A program made the position numbers and the translations under genes. 64,000 nt of DNA, taken from assembly GCA_015179125.1 (NCBI GenBank), contig WHVA01000029.1, forward strand, positions 1 through 64,000. The letters are read 5' to 3'. The notes beneath the pieces are model-generated. The model searched no databases. It saw nothing but the letters and a program-made list of their open reading frames with translations, and was not told the DNA's origin. Position 1 is the stretch's first letter, and every line of letters begins with the position of its first letter. Positions 10,365 through 22,356 of the stretch are shown in pieces. This stretch comes from Gautieria morchelliformis. Its lineage: Eukaryota; Basidiomycota; Agaricomycetes; Gomphales; Gomphaceae.

Positions 10365-10599
10365 TGATGTTTAGTCATTGACCCAGTGATCTTTTTCAAG
10401 ATTGATCCAAGTCCACAATCAGTTGGTAATGTGGTGATCAACTGTAGGATAGTTCAAAAAGCGGTGGTCTTAGAGCCTTGTGTCACAAGGGCAGACAGAA
10501 CTTGACCCAGGTGTGGTATTCTGGACACTACCTAGTGACAGTGTAAGGTAAGATTAAGATGGGGAACTGCCAGAACGGTTCCCATGCATGAACTATTGT

Positions 10600-13500
10600 A
10601 AATAGGTTATTTACAAGGTTGCAGCAAGACTGCTCATGGCAGACAGCATGTTGGATGCTCCTCACCAAGGACCCTCTTGCTTGCCTCCATGACTTGGACC
10701 TCCAGCTCTTCAGCATCCTTCCACCGGCCGAGACTCCAATAGGTTGCAGCAAGGCTGCCCATGGCAGACAGTGTGTTGGGATGCTCCTCACCAAGGACCC
10801 TGTTGCTTGCCTCCATGACTTGAACCTCCAGCTCTACAGCATCCTTCCACCGGCCCAGACTCCAATAGGTTGCAGCAAGACTTCCCATGGCAGACAGTGT
10901 GTTGGGATGCTCCTCACCAAGGGCCCTCTTCCTTGCCTCCATGACTTGAACCTGCAGCTCTTCAGCATCCTTCCACCGGCCCAGACTCCCATAGGTTGCA
11001 GCAAGACTGCCCATGGCACACAGTGTGTTGGGATGCTCCTCACCAGACCCTCTTGCTTGCCTCCATGACTTGGACCTCCAGCTCTTCAGCATCCTTCCAC
11101 CGGCCGAGACTCCAATAGGTTGCAGCAAGGCTGCCCATGGCAGACAGTGTGTTGGGATGCTCCTCACCAAGGACCCTGTTGCTTGCCTCCATGACTTGAA
11201 CCTCCAGCTCTACAGCATCCTTCCACCGTCCCAGACTCCAATAGGTTGCAGCAAGACTTCCCATGGCACACAGTGTGTTGGGATGCTCCTCACCAGACCC
11301 TCTTCCTTGCCTCCATGACTTGAACCTCCAGCTCTTCAGCATCCTTCCACTGGCCCAGACTCCCATAGGTTGCAGCAAGACTGCCCATGGCAGACAGTGT
11401 GTTGGGATGCTCCTGACCAAGGACCCTCTTCCTTGCGTCCATGACTTGAACCTCCAGCTCTTCAGCATCCTTGCATCGGCCCAGACTCCCATAGGTTGCA
11501 GCAAGACTGCCCATGGCAGACAGTGTGTTGGGATGCTCCTCACCAAGGACCCTTTTGCTTGCCTCCATTACTTGAACCTCCAGCTCTTCAGCATCCTTCC
11601 ACAGGCCCAGACGCCAATAGGTTTCAGCTAGTCTGCCCATGGCAGTCAGTGTGTCAGGATGCTCCTCACCAAGGACCTCTTCCTTGCCTCCATGACTTGA
11701 ACCTGCAGGTCTTCAGCATTCTTCCACTGGCCCGGACTCCCATAGGTTGCAGCAAGACTTCCCATGGCAGACAGTGTGTTGGGATGCTCCTCACCAAGGA
11801 CTCTCTTGCTTGCCTCCATGACTTGAGCCTGCATCTCTTCAGCATCCTTCCACCTGCCTAGCATCCAATATATTCCAGCAAGACTGCCCATGGCAGACAG
11901 TGTGGTGGGATGCTCCTGACCAAGGACCCTCTTCCTTGCCTCCAGGACTTGAACCTGCAGGTCTTCAGCATTATTCCACCGGCCCAGACTCCCATAGGTT
12001 GCAGCAAGACTGCCCATGGCAAACAGTGTGTCAGGATGCTCCTCACCAAGGACCCTCTTGCTTGCCTCCATGACTTGAACCTCCAGCTCTTCAGCATCCT
12101 TCCACCTGCCCAGACTCCAATATGTTCCAGCAAGATTGGCCATGGCAGACAGCATGTTGGGATGCTCCTCACCAAGGACTCTCTTGCTTGCCTCCATGAC
12201 TTGAGCCTGCATCTCTTCAGCATCCTTCCACCTGCCTAGCATCCAATATGTTCCAGCAAGACTGCCCATGGCAGACAGTGTGGTGGGATGCTCCTCACCA
12301 AGGACCCTCTTGCTTGCCTCCATGACTTGAGCCTCCAGCTCTTCAGCATCCTTCCACCTGCCTAGCATCCAATATATTCCAGCAAGACTGCCCATGGCAG
12401 ACAGTGTGGTGGGATGCTCCTGACCAAGGACCCTCTTCCTTGCCTCCAGGACTTGAACCTGCAGGCCTTCAGCATTATTCCACCGGCCCAGACTCCCATA
12501 GGTTGCAGCAAGACTGCCCATGGCAAACAGTGTGTCAGGATGCTCCTCACCAAGGACCCTCTTGCTTGCCTCCATGACTTGAACCTCCAGCTCTTCAGCA
12601 TCCTTCCACCTGCCCAGACTCCAATATGTTCCAGCAAGATTGGCCATGGCAGACAGTGTGTTGGGATGCTCCTCACCAAGGACCCTCTTGCTTGCCTCCA
12701 TGACTTGAACCTCCAGCTCTTCAGCATCCTTCCACCTGCCCAGACTCCAATATGTTCCAGCAAGATTGGCCATGGCAGACAGTGTGTTGGGATGCTCCTC
12801 ACCAAGGACCCTCTTGCTTGCCTCCATGACTTGAACCTCCAGCTCTTCAGCATCCTTCCACCGGCCCAGACTCCAATAGGTTGCAGCAAAACTGCCCATG
12901 GCAGACAGTGTGTCAGGATGCTCCTCACCAAGGACCCTCTTGCTTGCCTCCATGACTTGAACCTCCAGCTCTTCAGCATCCTTCCACCGGCCCAGACTCC
13001 CATAGGTTGCAGCAAGACTTCCCATGGCAGACAGTGTGTTGGGATGCTCCTCACCAAGGACCATCTTGCTTGCCTCCATGACTTGAACCTCCAGCTCTTC
13101 AGCATCCTTCCACTGGCCCAGACTCCCATAGGTTTCAGAAAGACTTCCCATGGCAGACAGTGTGTTGGGATGCTCCTGACCAAGGACTCTCTTGCTTGCC
13201 TCCATGACTTGAACCACCAGCTCTTCAGCATCCTTCCATCAACCCAGACTCCCATAGTTTGCAGCGAGACTGCCCATGGCAGACAGTGTGTTGGGATGCT
13301 CCTGACCAAGGACCCTCTTGCTTGCCTCCATGATTTGAACCTGCAGGTCTTCAGCATCCTTCCACCGGCCCAGAGCCCTATAGGTTACAGCAAGACTGCC
13401 CATGGCAGACAGTGTGTAAGGATGCTCCTGACCAAGGACCATCTTGCTTGCCTCCGTGACTTGAACCTGCAGCTCTTCAGCATCCTTCCACTGGCCCAGA

Positions 13501-14100
13501 CTCCCATAGGTTGCAGCAAGACTGCCCATGGCAGGCAGTGTGTCCAAGGACCCTCTTCCTTGCATCCATGACTTGAACCTGCAGCTCTTCAGCATGCTTC
13601 CACAGGCCCAGACGCCAATAGGTTGCAGCAAGACTCCCCATGGCAAACAGTGTGTCAGGATGCTCCTCACCAAGGACACTCTTGCTTGCCTCCATGACTT
13701 GAACCTCCAGCTCTTCAGCATCCTTCCACCTGCCCAGACTCCAATATGTTCCAGCAAGATTGGCCATGGCAGACAGCATGTTGGGATGCTCCTCACCAAG
13801 GACCCTCTTGCTTGCCTCCATGACTTGAACCTCCAGCTCTTCAGCATCCTTCCACCTGCCCAGACTCCAATATATTCCAGCAAGATTGGCCATGGCAGAC
13901 AGTGTGTCAGGATGCTCCACCAAGGACCCTCTTCCTTGCCTCTATGACTTGAACTGCAGCTCTTCAGCATCCTTCCACTGCCACAGACTCCAATAGGTTT
14001 CAGCAAGGTTGCCCATAGCAGTTAGTGTGTCAGGATGCTTCTCACCATGGACCCTCCTGCTTGCCTCCATGACTTGAACCTGCAGTTCTTTAGCATCCAT
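10600..14100 (-). repeat. 126-bp coding minisatellite (TPR array of the NLR)
   Basis: About 27 tandem copies of a 126-bp unit encode a 42-residue TPR of the kinesin-light-chain type, with the core GRWKDAEELEVQVMEASKR followed by VLGEEHPNTLSAM and LAATYWSL. Units are near-identical. Higher-order copies are visible: the variant with ARKRVLGQEHPTTL and NNAE near 11,910-12,240 recurs 504 bp (four units) away near 12,414-12,745. A three-unit block near 10,727 recurs near 11,103. The array is the sensor half of the NLR but its frame is broken at least seven times: -1 near 13,955 and -2 near 13,920, a 14-bp loss near 13,545, CGG to TGA at 13,239, -1 near 11,675, -2 near 11,290, -2 near 11,043 and -1 near 10,654. 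Confidence 0.93.
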
Positions 14101-16747
14101 CCATCTCCCTGCTTCATGAAACACTTTTGCAAATCTTTTTGCATTGTTTGGATCTGCACATTTTATATATGGCTCATTAATATGAGGGAGAAGAGCTCTC
14201 CTAAAGGCATAGTCCTCTGTACTATTTCCAAATGGGATACAAAGTGCTAGTATCTGCATCATGCACCCTTGGTTATGCTTCTGCTCCACCACCCCCAGCC
14301 TTTCTCTTGCCCAAGCATGTACTAGTGGATAAAAGAAAAATGTATAATCTCCCTCATCGGTGGTGATCAATGAGTAAGAAGTTAATTCATTAATGACCTC
14401 CTGAAATTGAAAGTCACTCCAACTACCATCTGTGGTTTGAAAGTTATGCAAAAACTGTTTTGCATCATCAAATGCCCCATCTGGATCCATGAGAGCTGCC
14501 TTTCGAAATATGCTTTTGGAAATACCCCTATAATGCAGAAATGCACACAGGTGTAACAGTCTTGCTGCTATGGAACTTAGCCTTTTGAAGCTGATTTCCC
14601 ACGTTGTATATACTGCCCACTGATAATCATCTATCATCTGTATAGAGTGCTTGCTCATCAGCTGAACCCGATCCTTCTGGAGAATATCTAGGTATTTATT
14701 CAAGCTGCACCCCTTTGAGATATAGGCACCTGCTTGTACAATGGCGAGGGCAAGGTAACCAAGTTGTTTGGCAATCAGAGCTGCCAAGCTATAATCCTTT
14801 GTGGAACCTTTGGCTGTAGAGAACATAAGAAGCAAATGGATTGCCTCATCAGGATTCATGCCTGACACATGACAGTTGGAACTGAGTGCATGCACACGAC
14901 ACTCCACACTGCGACTTGTCACAATTATGTTTCCATGCTTGCATGCCGGGAAGTACTTTTGAAGGTTTATATCTCGGTCATCAGCATTGTCCAGGAAGAG
15001 CAGCCACTCTTGGTGTTGTCCAGAAAGCCAGAGAAGAGCATCGCCAGCAGTCTCACCAATACCCCCTTCCTGGGCAATGTCCTCTAGGCCAGACTCTATA
15101 GTGGACACACTACTTGCATCCACATAATAGACCCTCCAAAAGCTAAATATAAAACAGATTAGTTGTAACATAACAGGCCTGGGTAAACTATGCCACCGTT
15201 GATAAAACTTATCAATGAATGTCAATGCAATCTGCGTTTTTCCCACCCCACCAAGCCCATACAAGACAAAGATGTGCTGTTCCTCCTTAGCAGTGGATGT
15301 CTGGTCTGGGAAGAAATATTCCTCAAGTTGCAAAAGGATATCAACTCTTCCTGTAAACCTGCGTGTTGGTGGAGGACAAGCCTTACGGCAAGCCCTCTGT
15401 TTACCTGATAGTCGGCTCATGGTACCTCCACCTACAGTGTCTACCATAAAATATATGTCATCAGCTGTGAGCCATTGCAGATTGTACACACTCACTGAGG
15501 TGTGTGGCAGGTATCACTTCCTGACGCTCCCTGAGAGCAATGACAGCAGCTGTTATCATCTCATCTACCTGTCCCCGCTGAAGATGCTGTAATGTGTGTG
15601 TTGTCACCTCAGGTAACCTTTCCCACTCTGCCAATGTTACATTTTGCATTCCTTGCTCCACGTTGAACTGGAAGTAGATGTTTGGTGCAGATCTGAAGCG
15701 ATGATCAGTTTCCTCCGCTGTTGCCTCACATTCTGTGGTGATCTTCTTCAATACGTCGGCTACACTTAATGGTATGATGTTATTAAACAGAGTAGGTGCT
15801 GGAAGGCTGGCAGCGGTGACATGTCCAGTGCCGATGCTGACGACGCAAGCAATATGTTGATGCGGAAAGATGTGTTCTGCTTCTTTGAGGATTTGCCTGA
15901 TCAGATTGTTGCAACCCAGGCCGGCATCAACAAAGGGTTCACGCATAGGTGGTATCCCAATGAAAATCCGTTTGAAAAAAGTAGGAGCGGCAAACGTAGC
16001 ATGGGCGGCCTCCCAAATAGCACAGTCAAATGATTTGTGTTTGCCAGCGCTGTACGTACGAAAGAGGCGGGGTGTACTCATGTTATTTGCGGGCATCGCA
16101 CAGATGAAACTGGGCTACGGTCAGCTATCTACCAAGTCAAGATAGACTGGAAACGTGAACATACGTTTTGCACACGTCTCTGCTTGGTCTCGGATCGAAC
16201 ATGCGTGCGTCAGGGTCACCAGTCGATTCCTGGATGATTGCCTTGATAGCGTTCTCCAAATTGCTAGCCTTAAACATTCCGTCCTTCCAAAATGGTTTCT
16301 TCTCCGAGAAGACTTGTGAGGTGAATGTGCCATAGGCTTCGATCGCTTTATCTACGGGCAGGCGAAGGCGGCCCAGCATGAGTGCTATGAGCCTGCATGG
16401 AACGCATTAGCGAGCGATGGCGACCGAGAAGAAAGTAACTTACCCGCCCGTACTCGTACCGCAGATCAAGTCGAAATATTCACAAGGAAGAGGGGTGGTG
16501 GGTTGCCCTTCTTCGCGCTGGATTCTTTGCATGATTTCTTGTAGTATTATGAGTTCGGACAAGCCACGGATTCCGCTGCCATCTGCTGAGGTAGTTAGAA
16601 GGTAGTAGATAACAGGCATGAAATATTACCTAGCGAAAGCAACCTGAGCCCGGCACCTTGATGCTCATCGGTTTGCGTCGTTGGGATAGATTCGATTCCC
16701 AGTCTCGCTGCAGCAAGACCAGAAGTAAAGCGATACACCCTATTCAT
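13942..16747 (-). pseudogene. Patatin-NB-ARC-TPR NLR (STAND) gene, 5' part; 3' repeat array frameshifted
   Basis: This is a fungal NOD-like receptor: a lipase effector, a nucleotide-dependent switch and a repeat sensor. From ATG 16747 the exons encode a patatin domain with LLSLDGSGIRG (oxyanion loop), GTSTGG (serine nucleophile) and VDAGLGCNN (catalytic Asp). Next comes NB-ARC with Walker A GLGGVGKTQ, Walker B WLLFLDNADD, a GxP-like GYLALAIVQAG and a winged-helix end HAWARERL, then TPR units. Introns inferred from splice sites and domain continuity are 16583-16629, 16393-16443, 16110-16164, 15441-15495 (joining patatin to NB-ARC) and 15143-15196. The effector and switch are intact. The frame breaks in the second TPR unit (stop at 13,942), so only a receptor with about one TPR would be made unless the breaks are assembly errors in the repeat. 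Confidence 0.85.
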
Positions 16748-18154
16748 GAAGATTCGTCAGAGAGTCAGTCCCCTGGATTGTCTAGTGTCCTGGAATAAAC
16801 TTTGCTTACCTCTGAGGATACCAAAGACGGTTTTACGATCGGCGGCGGCGTTTCGTCATGCCTGAATGAAGGGGAAGCTTTGGCAATCTGCTCGTTGGAC
16901 GAGTAAGAGGTCATAGTAGTATGGGACGAAGAAGGAGGCAGTGCGAGGTAACTGCCATGGGAATAAGAAGACACGACCAGCGAGAAACCTGTAGGCCTTT
17001 TAGTGTGTATATTATAGGTCGAAGTAGAATTAGAGTACGGGGTTTTGACCGTAGATTCGATGTCCAGCAGCAACCTCTGGTCGCTGCCTTATATACAAGA
17101 AAGCTCGTACTAATTATAATCTTATTGTCTCCTTTTGTCCCTTGTATTTCCTATATCCCTTTGTCGTCCTTCTACTTGTCCAGTCCTTTGTCTGCATGAG
17201 TGCGACGCGTCATCGACACGTCATTGCACCGAAGTGCCGCCCTCTAGATCCCAACATATATGATGTTCATGTCTAGATAGTGTAAGTAACTAAAGAGAAG
17301 GGATGGCAAACGTCAAAATTTGAACTCTCCAAATATTCTGAGCTTCACGCGCGGGCAGGCAGCTCTATAGAACAACTCACCGAACGGTGGTGCTTGCTTA
17401 CGGTCCCGGTATCCCCCCTATTGATGAAATGGTTGAGACGTGCCGGCCCTGGGAACTCGTTTGTTTAATGGATTTTTTTGTACAGTTACTCTAGAAGATG
17501 TTTTACGTTGACTGTTATATCGCAGAGGACGACAATGTATTGTCCCAAGCCAGAACTATACATAACAGAGAACCCTAGTCCATGCTAGCTGTGCATAGTA
17601 TGGATGTATGGAAGGCCAAGATAAAGTGCTGCGTGAAGGGGGGTCTTCCAGCGTGAACGATCCCAGTGCATCCCCTTCATTCCGTGAAGAGGGCGTCAGG
17701 CCTGCGTGGTGTGTTCAGCGTATCCCACCCCTTATTGTTCACCTTGCCAACCAACCCTCATGAAAAAGCCAAACGCAACCCCCTGCGAAACAGCCGCCTC
17801 CAAACTATGAAGCCATCAAAAACCCCCACGAAACCCCCCATGAAACAAGCTCGCAAAGAACCCACGTCCCATATTGGTGCATGAAGCGTGGAGCATGAAG
17901 ATGATGAAGGAAGGCATGCAACGTCTAATGTCCAGAGGCGGGGTGAGGAGTGATATCGGCCTCGGCGCCCTCATGAGCCGCCGTCCGATTCTGCACCCTA
18001 TGCCCCCCTTCTGCGCCCCCACGTTCATGCTCTGCCCCACTCCCGCACTCACCTCCCCATGCATACTCACCCTGGGCTGTAAGCTCCGCATGCCCTATCT
18101 TGACCCTTGGAACCGAACGCGCCGCACCTGTAGTAGGCCAGGATACGCTCCAGG
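16748..18154. other. NLR upstream region; no firm gene
   Basis: A minus-strand frame (17,073-16,765) directly upstream of the NLR is open and Ser/Thr-rich. Its phase does not splice cleanly into the NLR, so I treat it as 5' flank. From 17,650 to 18,150 both strands are open and GC-rich with no recognisable product. The last part, just before 18,154, is the left flank of the complete copia element and was once continuous with 22,992 onward. Confidence 0.45.
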
Positions 18155-18321
18155 TGTTGCGCGCAGGACTGAGTTCGAAGGGAAAAGTGATAGGATTACT
18201 ATCTGCTCAGTGAGTATCTAACAGTACGTACCTGAGTTCGAAGGGAAAAGTGATAGGGTTTCCCTTCGAACTCAGACTACTATATTGGTCGACTGCGTCA
18301 CATGGCCTCGCATGAGCAACA
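18155..18321 (-). repeat. 3' LTR of element 2
   Basis: TG...CA bounded, 167 bp. It contains a 40-bp hairpin (18234-18273) with 15-bp perfect arms GAGTTCGAAGGGAAA and a 10-base loop. An extra partial copy of the left arm lies upstream (from about 18,171), the result of a ~62-bp insertion/duplication absent from the 5' LTR. Confidence 0.9.
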
Positions 18322-18343
18322 CACCCCCCTGACGCGGTCAACC

Positions 18344-21300
18344 TCAGAAGAGTCCCATGGCTTGTCTATGCCGTTCCACTGACTCGCGAGGCAGCGCTTT
18401 GGTCAGCAGATCCGCTGGCATATTATTCGTGGGTACGTAGCTGATCTGAATGACTTTATGAGCGACTTTCGCTCACAGCCAGAAGTACCGGATATCCAGG
18501 TGTTTCATGCGTCCATGATGTTCAGGATTTTTGGCAACAGAGAGGGCAGACTGGCTGTCAATGAATAGGTGAGACGGTCCTTCGACTTTTGCGTTAAGCT
18601 CATCTAATAGGCTCCATAACCAGACGATCTCGGTTCCTGCCAGGACCAATGCAACGAATTCAGCCTCGGTTGTGGACAAGGTAACGATATTCTGCAATTT
18701 GCTGGCCCAGCTAACAGCTCCGGTTCCGATCTTTGTGAGGAATCCGGAGGTCGACCGACCGTTGTCCAGGTTTCCTCCGTGGTCAGCGTCAGTCCATGTT
18801 TGGAATGACCTGGCTGATAGATCGGGCGCGTACGTGAGTGCTAGGTCGATTGTCCCTTGTAGGTAGCGCAAGAGATGTTTTACTGCCGTCCAGTGCATCG
18901 GGCCTGGGTTTGAGTTAAATCGTGCGAGGCATCCGACAGCGTAAGCGATATCCGGGCGAGTTGCGATAGCTAAGTAATTCAGCGCTCCAACCGCGTTTAG
19001 GTAGGGCACATGCTTCATTTCCTCCATCTCCTCCAGTGTTGATGGTCCCATGGCAGAGCTCAAATTCGGACCTGGGGCCATAGGTGTGAATACGGGTCGG
19101 CAATCCGACATCTGGAACCGATCAAGGAGTTCTTGAATATACTGCTTTTGTGAGAGCCGTAGTGTTTTCTGTGCACGATCATACTCCACTTCTACGCCTA
19201 GTAGCAATGTTGTCGGGCCCAGATCCTTCAATTTGAAGATTTCACTTAGTTTGCTTTTGACCTGGTCCAGTTCCAGCTTCGAGTCCGATACTAGGGTTAA
19301 ATCATCGACGAAAACGGGTATGATGACCTTGGTGGTATCGCTCATCCAGATATAAACGCTTGGTGCAGATTGGAGCCGCTTGAATCCCATGCTCTCCAAC
19401 GCAGTCCCAAGTCGTTCGTACCACAATCTTCCACTCTGCTTTAGTCTGTACAGTCCTCTCTTCAGTCTACATACCCAGTCTGATCCCCCTTGATGATAGC
19501 CCTCTGGTTGCTGCATATATATTTTTGCGTCATCGTCAAGTACTCCATTCAGGTAAGCGTTCGATATGTCTACAGATTCGATGTGTGCTCCCTGAAGCGC
19601 TCCCTGAGCTAATATTGTGCGCAGGGCTGCCCATCGTGTGGTAGGAGCGAAGACTTCGTCGTAGTCAATCCCTGGTCGTTGAGTATATCCCTTTGCTACC
19701 AGACGGCTCTTGTATTTATCTAGAGAGCCATCTGAATGGAGCTTGATTCGGAAGACCCACCGAGAGCCAATGGCTTTCTCTCCAGGCGGTAGTTTTACCA
19801 GTTCCCATGTCCCATTGTCCAGGAGGGCTTGGATTTCTGCATCTGCTGAGTTCTTCCACATTGGTGCATCGGAGTGTCGCATTGCTTCGGCGAATGTTTT
19901 AGGTACGCGATCATCTTTTATTGTCGCGTTCAGTGCCGCTCTGATAACGCACGGTGAAATCATGTTTGTATCAGTGGTGTCTGATCCATCATAGATGAAT
20001 TCTAGGGCCTGAATGACTGAAGCGTTGGCTGCTGCACCCCCCTCAGGGCCTGGCTCGTCATGATCGGGAGGGGGTCGAGGTCAGAGGAAGGGGTCGTGGA
20101 GGTGACAGTAATCGATGCGGGCGGTTGTCCTACTGGAGCGGTAGGGTGGTGGGTTAGGGTCGGCTGGTGGGTCAGGGTCAGCTGGTGGGTCAGGGATGGC
20201 TGGAGGAGGATTTGGAGTGGCTGGCGGTCAGGTACAGCCTGTGGGCCGGGATTCACAGGGAGTTCAGCATCTTGGTCTGGCTGTCTTTCTGGTGGAGCTG
20301 CAATCTGGTCGGGAAGTAAAGTGGGTGGTAGAGATGATTCAATGGCATTTCTAGTCGTGGTGAGGCCTGGGAATTCGGATTCATCGAAGATGACGTCTCG
20401 AGATATGAGGATACGTTTTGTGATAGGGTCCAAGCAGCGCCAACCCTTATAACCGTCCTCAAAACCAAGGTAAATGCATTTGCGAGATCTGGGTTGCAGT
20501 CCTGTTCTCTCATCCTTTTGCACGTGGACATAGGCAGTGCATCCAAAAGTACGTAGCATCCTGAGGTTTGGTTTGTAGCCAAACCAGGCCTCATATGGGG
20601 TTTTGTCTACAAGTGCGGAGGTTGGAGTGGCGTTGACGATCCGAACCAATATTTTCAGGGCTTCTCCCCACATGGACGCTGGTAGATGGGCTTGCTGTAG
20701 TAGTGTGACCGTCCCTTCAATGAGGGTTCAATTCGTCCGTTCTGAGATCCCGTTCTGCTGTGGTGTGCCCTTCGTAGTACGTTCGTGAAGTATACCTCGG
20801 TGCTGGAAATGCTGGTCCCACTTATGACCTATATATTCCCCGCCTTTGTCGTCTCTGAAACGCTTCACTCTCAAGTTTAACTGGTTTTCCGCTAGTGCTT
20901 CAAAGGCTCGGTAGGCATCGAATGCCTCATCCTTTGTCTTCAGGAGATAAACAGTCCTGTACCTCGTGCAATCGTCCGTGAAAGTGATCCAGTATCGGTA
21001 TCCTGATGGTGTGCGGACTGGGAGAGTCCCGTGCACGTCTGAGACAACGAGATCGAGCGGGTTGGATGCTCAGCTATCACTCCTCTTTGGAAATGGGTTG
21101 CGGTGTTGCTTCGCAGCAATACACGGTTCGCAGATATGGGGAATGGTCGCATCTGAATTTAAATGTATTCCGTCGACCATGCCACTCTCTAAAAGCTTCT
21201 CCAGCCGCGCCTGTCCGATGTGTGCTAGTCGTCTGTGCAATAATGGTCGGTGTACAATGGGTGAAGAGGTGGTAAGAGCCAGTTCTTGATTTGGGATTGT

Positions 21301-22301
21301 GTTCCCAGTTAAGAATCCTGTCCCGTTCCGTACTGTGGCACAGAAGTGCAGTTTGTTATCCTGGATGACTGATATGCGGCTGTTCACAATGCAGACGGTG
21401 AAGTTATGGTGTGTGGTAAGGTGGAGGACCGCGAGTAGGTTGTTCTGTAGCGCAGGTACATGTAGAACTTGCGAGAACAAGATACTTTGCGCCGCTTTCC
21501 CATCAATGATGGTAGAAAATAGTACCTGCCCTCGCCCGGCTGAGTACACTATTTCATTCATTGCCAGCCGGATGGGTACTCTGTAGTGCTCATAATTCCA
21601 TAGCCAATGACGGTGAGGGGTCATGTGGCTAGTGGCCCTGTGTCCGTGTTCCAACACAGGTCGGCGTCTCCGCTGGTTGGTGATGAGCGCAAGGGTCGTA
21701 GATTCGCATTTCTGGCGAGCTCCTCTGTGGTACCACCTGACATGCTCTCTTTCACTTGCTTCGCATTCTGTCTCCCCGGCAATCGTGTTTCCTCATTTCT
21801 TCGTGTTGGTTTGAGGCACAGGTGAGCGAGCCGGCATTTTTCCGCTGAGTGGCCTTGTCTTCTGCATACTGTGCATGCTGTAGTATTCCATTTTTCTCTG
21901 GATGTGGGTGGTGCTGCTGCTGGTGACGTGAGGGACGCTTGTCGCTTCAGGTTTTCGTTTCCTGTGGCGACAGTGTTTCGATTGAGGTTGCTACTCTTTA
22001 GCTTTTTCCACATTTCAATGGGATTTTCCATGATGTTCTCAACGTGGGCGTATTGTGTCGGAGCGAGGGATTCGAGTATGATGCCAGCGGCCTCCTCCCT
22101 CTTCAGGAGCCATTTCTCGGCTTCTCTTGCGTCCATCGGCCTTTCGAGGTCTTCGGTGACTATTTGCCATGCGTCTACTGTTACGAGTTTCTCCTGCATT
22201 TCAGTTGCCCAGGTATCGTAATTTGTGCCCGTAAGTTTCACGCTTTTCGCGCGACCTTCAGTTTCCGATTTGGGCATACTGAGATTTTTTTCTTCAATCA
22301 T
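18344..22301 (-). pseudogene. gag-pol of copia element 2, inactivated
   Basis: Reading starts at ATG 22301 and the natural stop is at 18344-18346. Visible domains: gag with zinc knuckle CTVCRRQGHSAEKC (about 21,860); protease CWNTDTG; integrase with DDCTRY and RDDKGGEY; RT with IPVFVDDLTLVS (about 19,300); RNase H with WTDADHGGN and STTEAEF. Five lesions are seen. One base is lost in the protease active site (near 21,636). In-frame TGA codons occur at 21,070, 20,728 and 18,473. A frameshift lies in the Pro/Gln-rich linker near 20,060-20,075. All three TGA codons fit a former CGA arginine. The 496-codon RT-RNase H part is otherwise open. Confidence 0.93.
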
Positions 22302-22307
22302 AGCGCG

Positions 22308-22319
22308 GGGCCCATAACC
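22308..22319 (-). promoter_or_regulatory. Primer-binding site of element 2 (tRNA-iMet anticodon arm)
   Basis: Minus strand GGTTATGGGCCC abuts the 5' LTR with no gap. It contains an ATG (22315-22313) that is out of frame with gag and leads to a stop after five codons. The gag ATG follows at 22301. Confidence 0.8.
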
Positions 22320-22356
22320 TGTTGCGCGCAGGACTGAGTTCGAAGGGAAAAGTGAT

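Noticed and set aside
10600..13950. Long plus-strand frames and a second minus frame through the TPR array (up to 385 codons)
   Set aside because: The unit is 126 bp, a multiple of three, so any frame without a stop in one unit stays open through the array. Only one minus frame gives the TPR pattern.
10600..14100. CRISPR-like regular repeats
   Set aside because: There are no unique spacers; the whole unit is repeated and encodes a TPR, and the genome is eukaryotic.
16685..16705. tRNA T-loop-like GATTCGATTCCC
   Set aside because: Lies in the patatin coding exon, with no acceptor or anticodon stem around it.
16765..17073. Possible extra 5' exon of the NLR
   Set aside because: Its phase at the GTAAGC donor does not match the acceptor needed for LLSLDGSG; the ATG at 16747 reads straight into the patatin domain.
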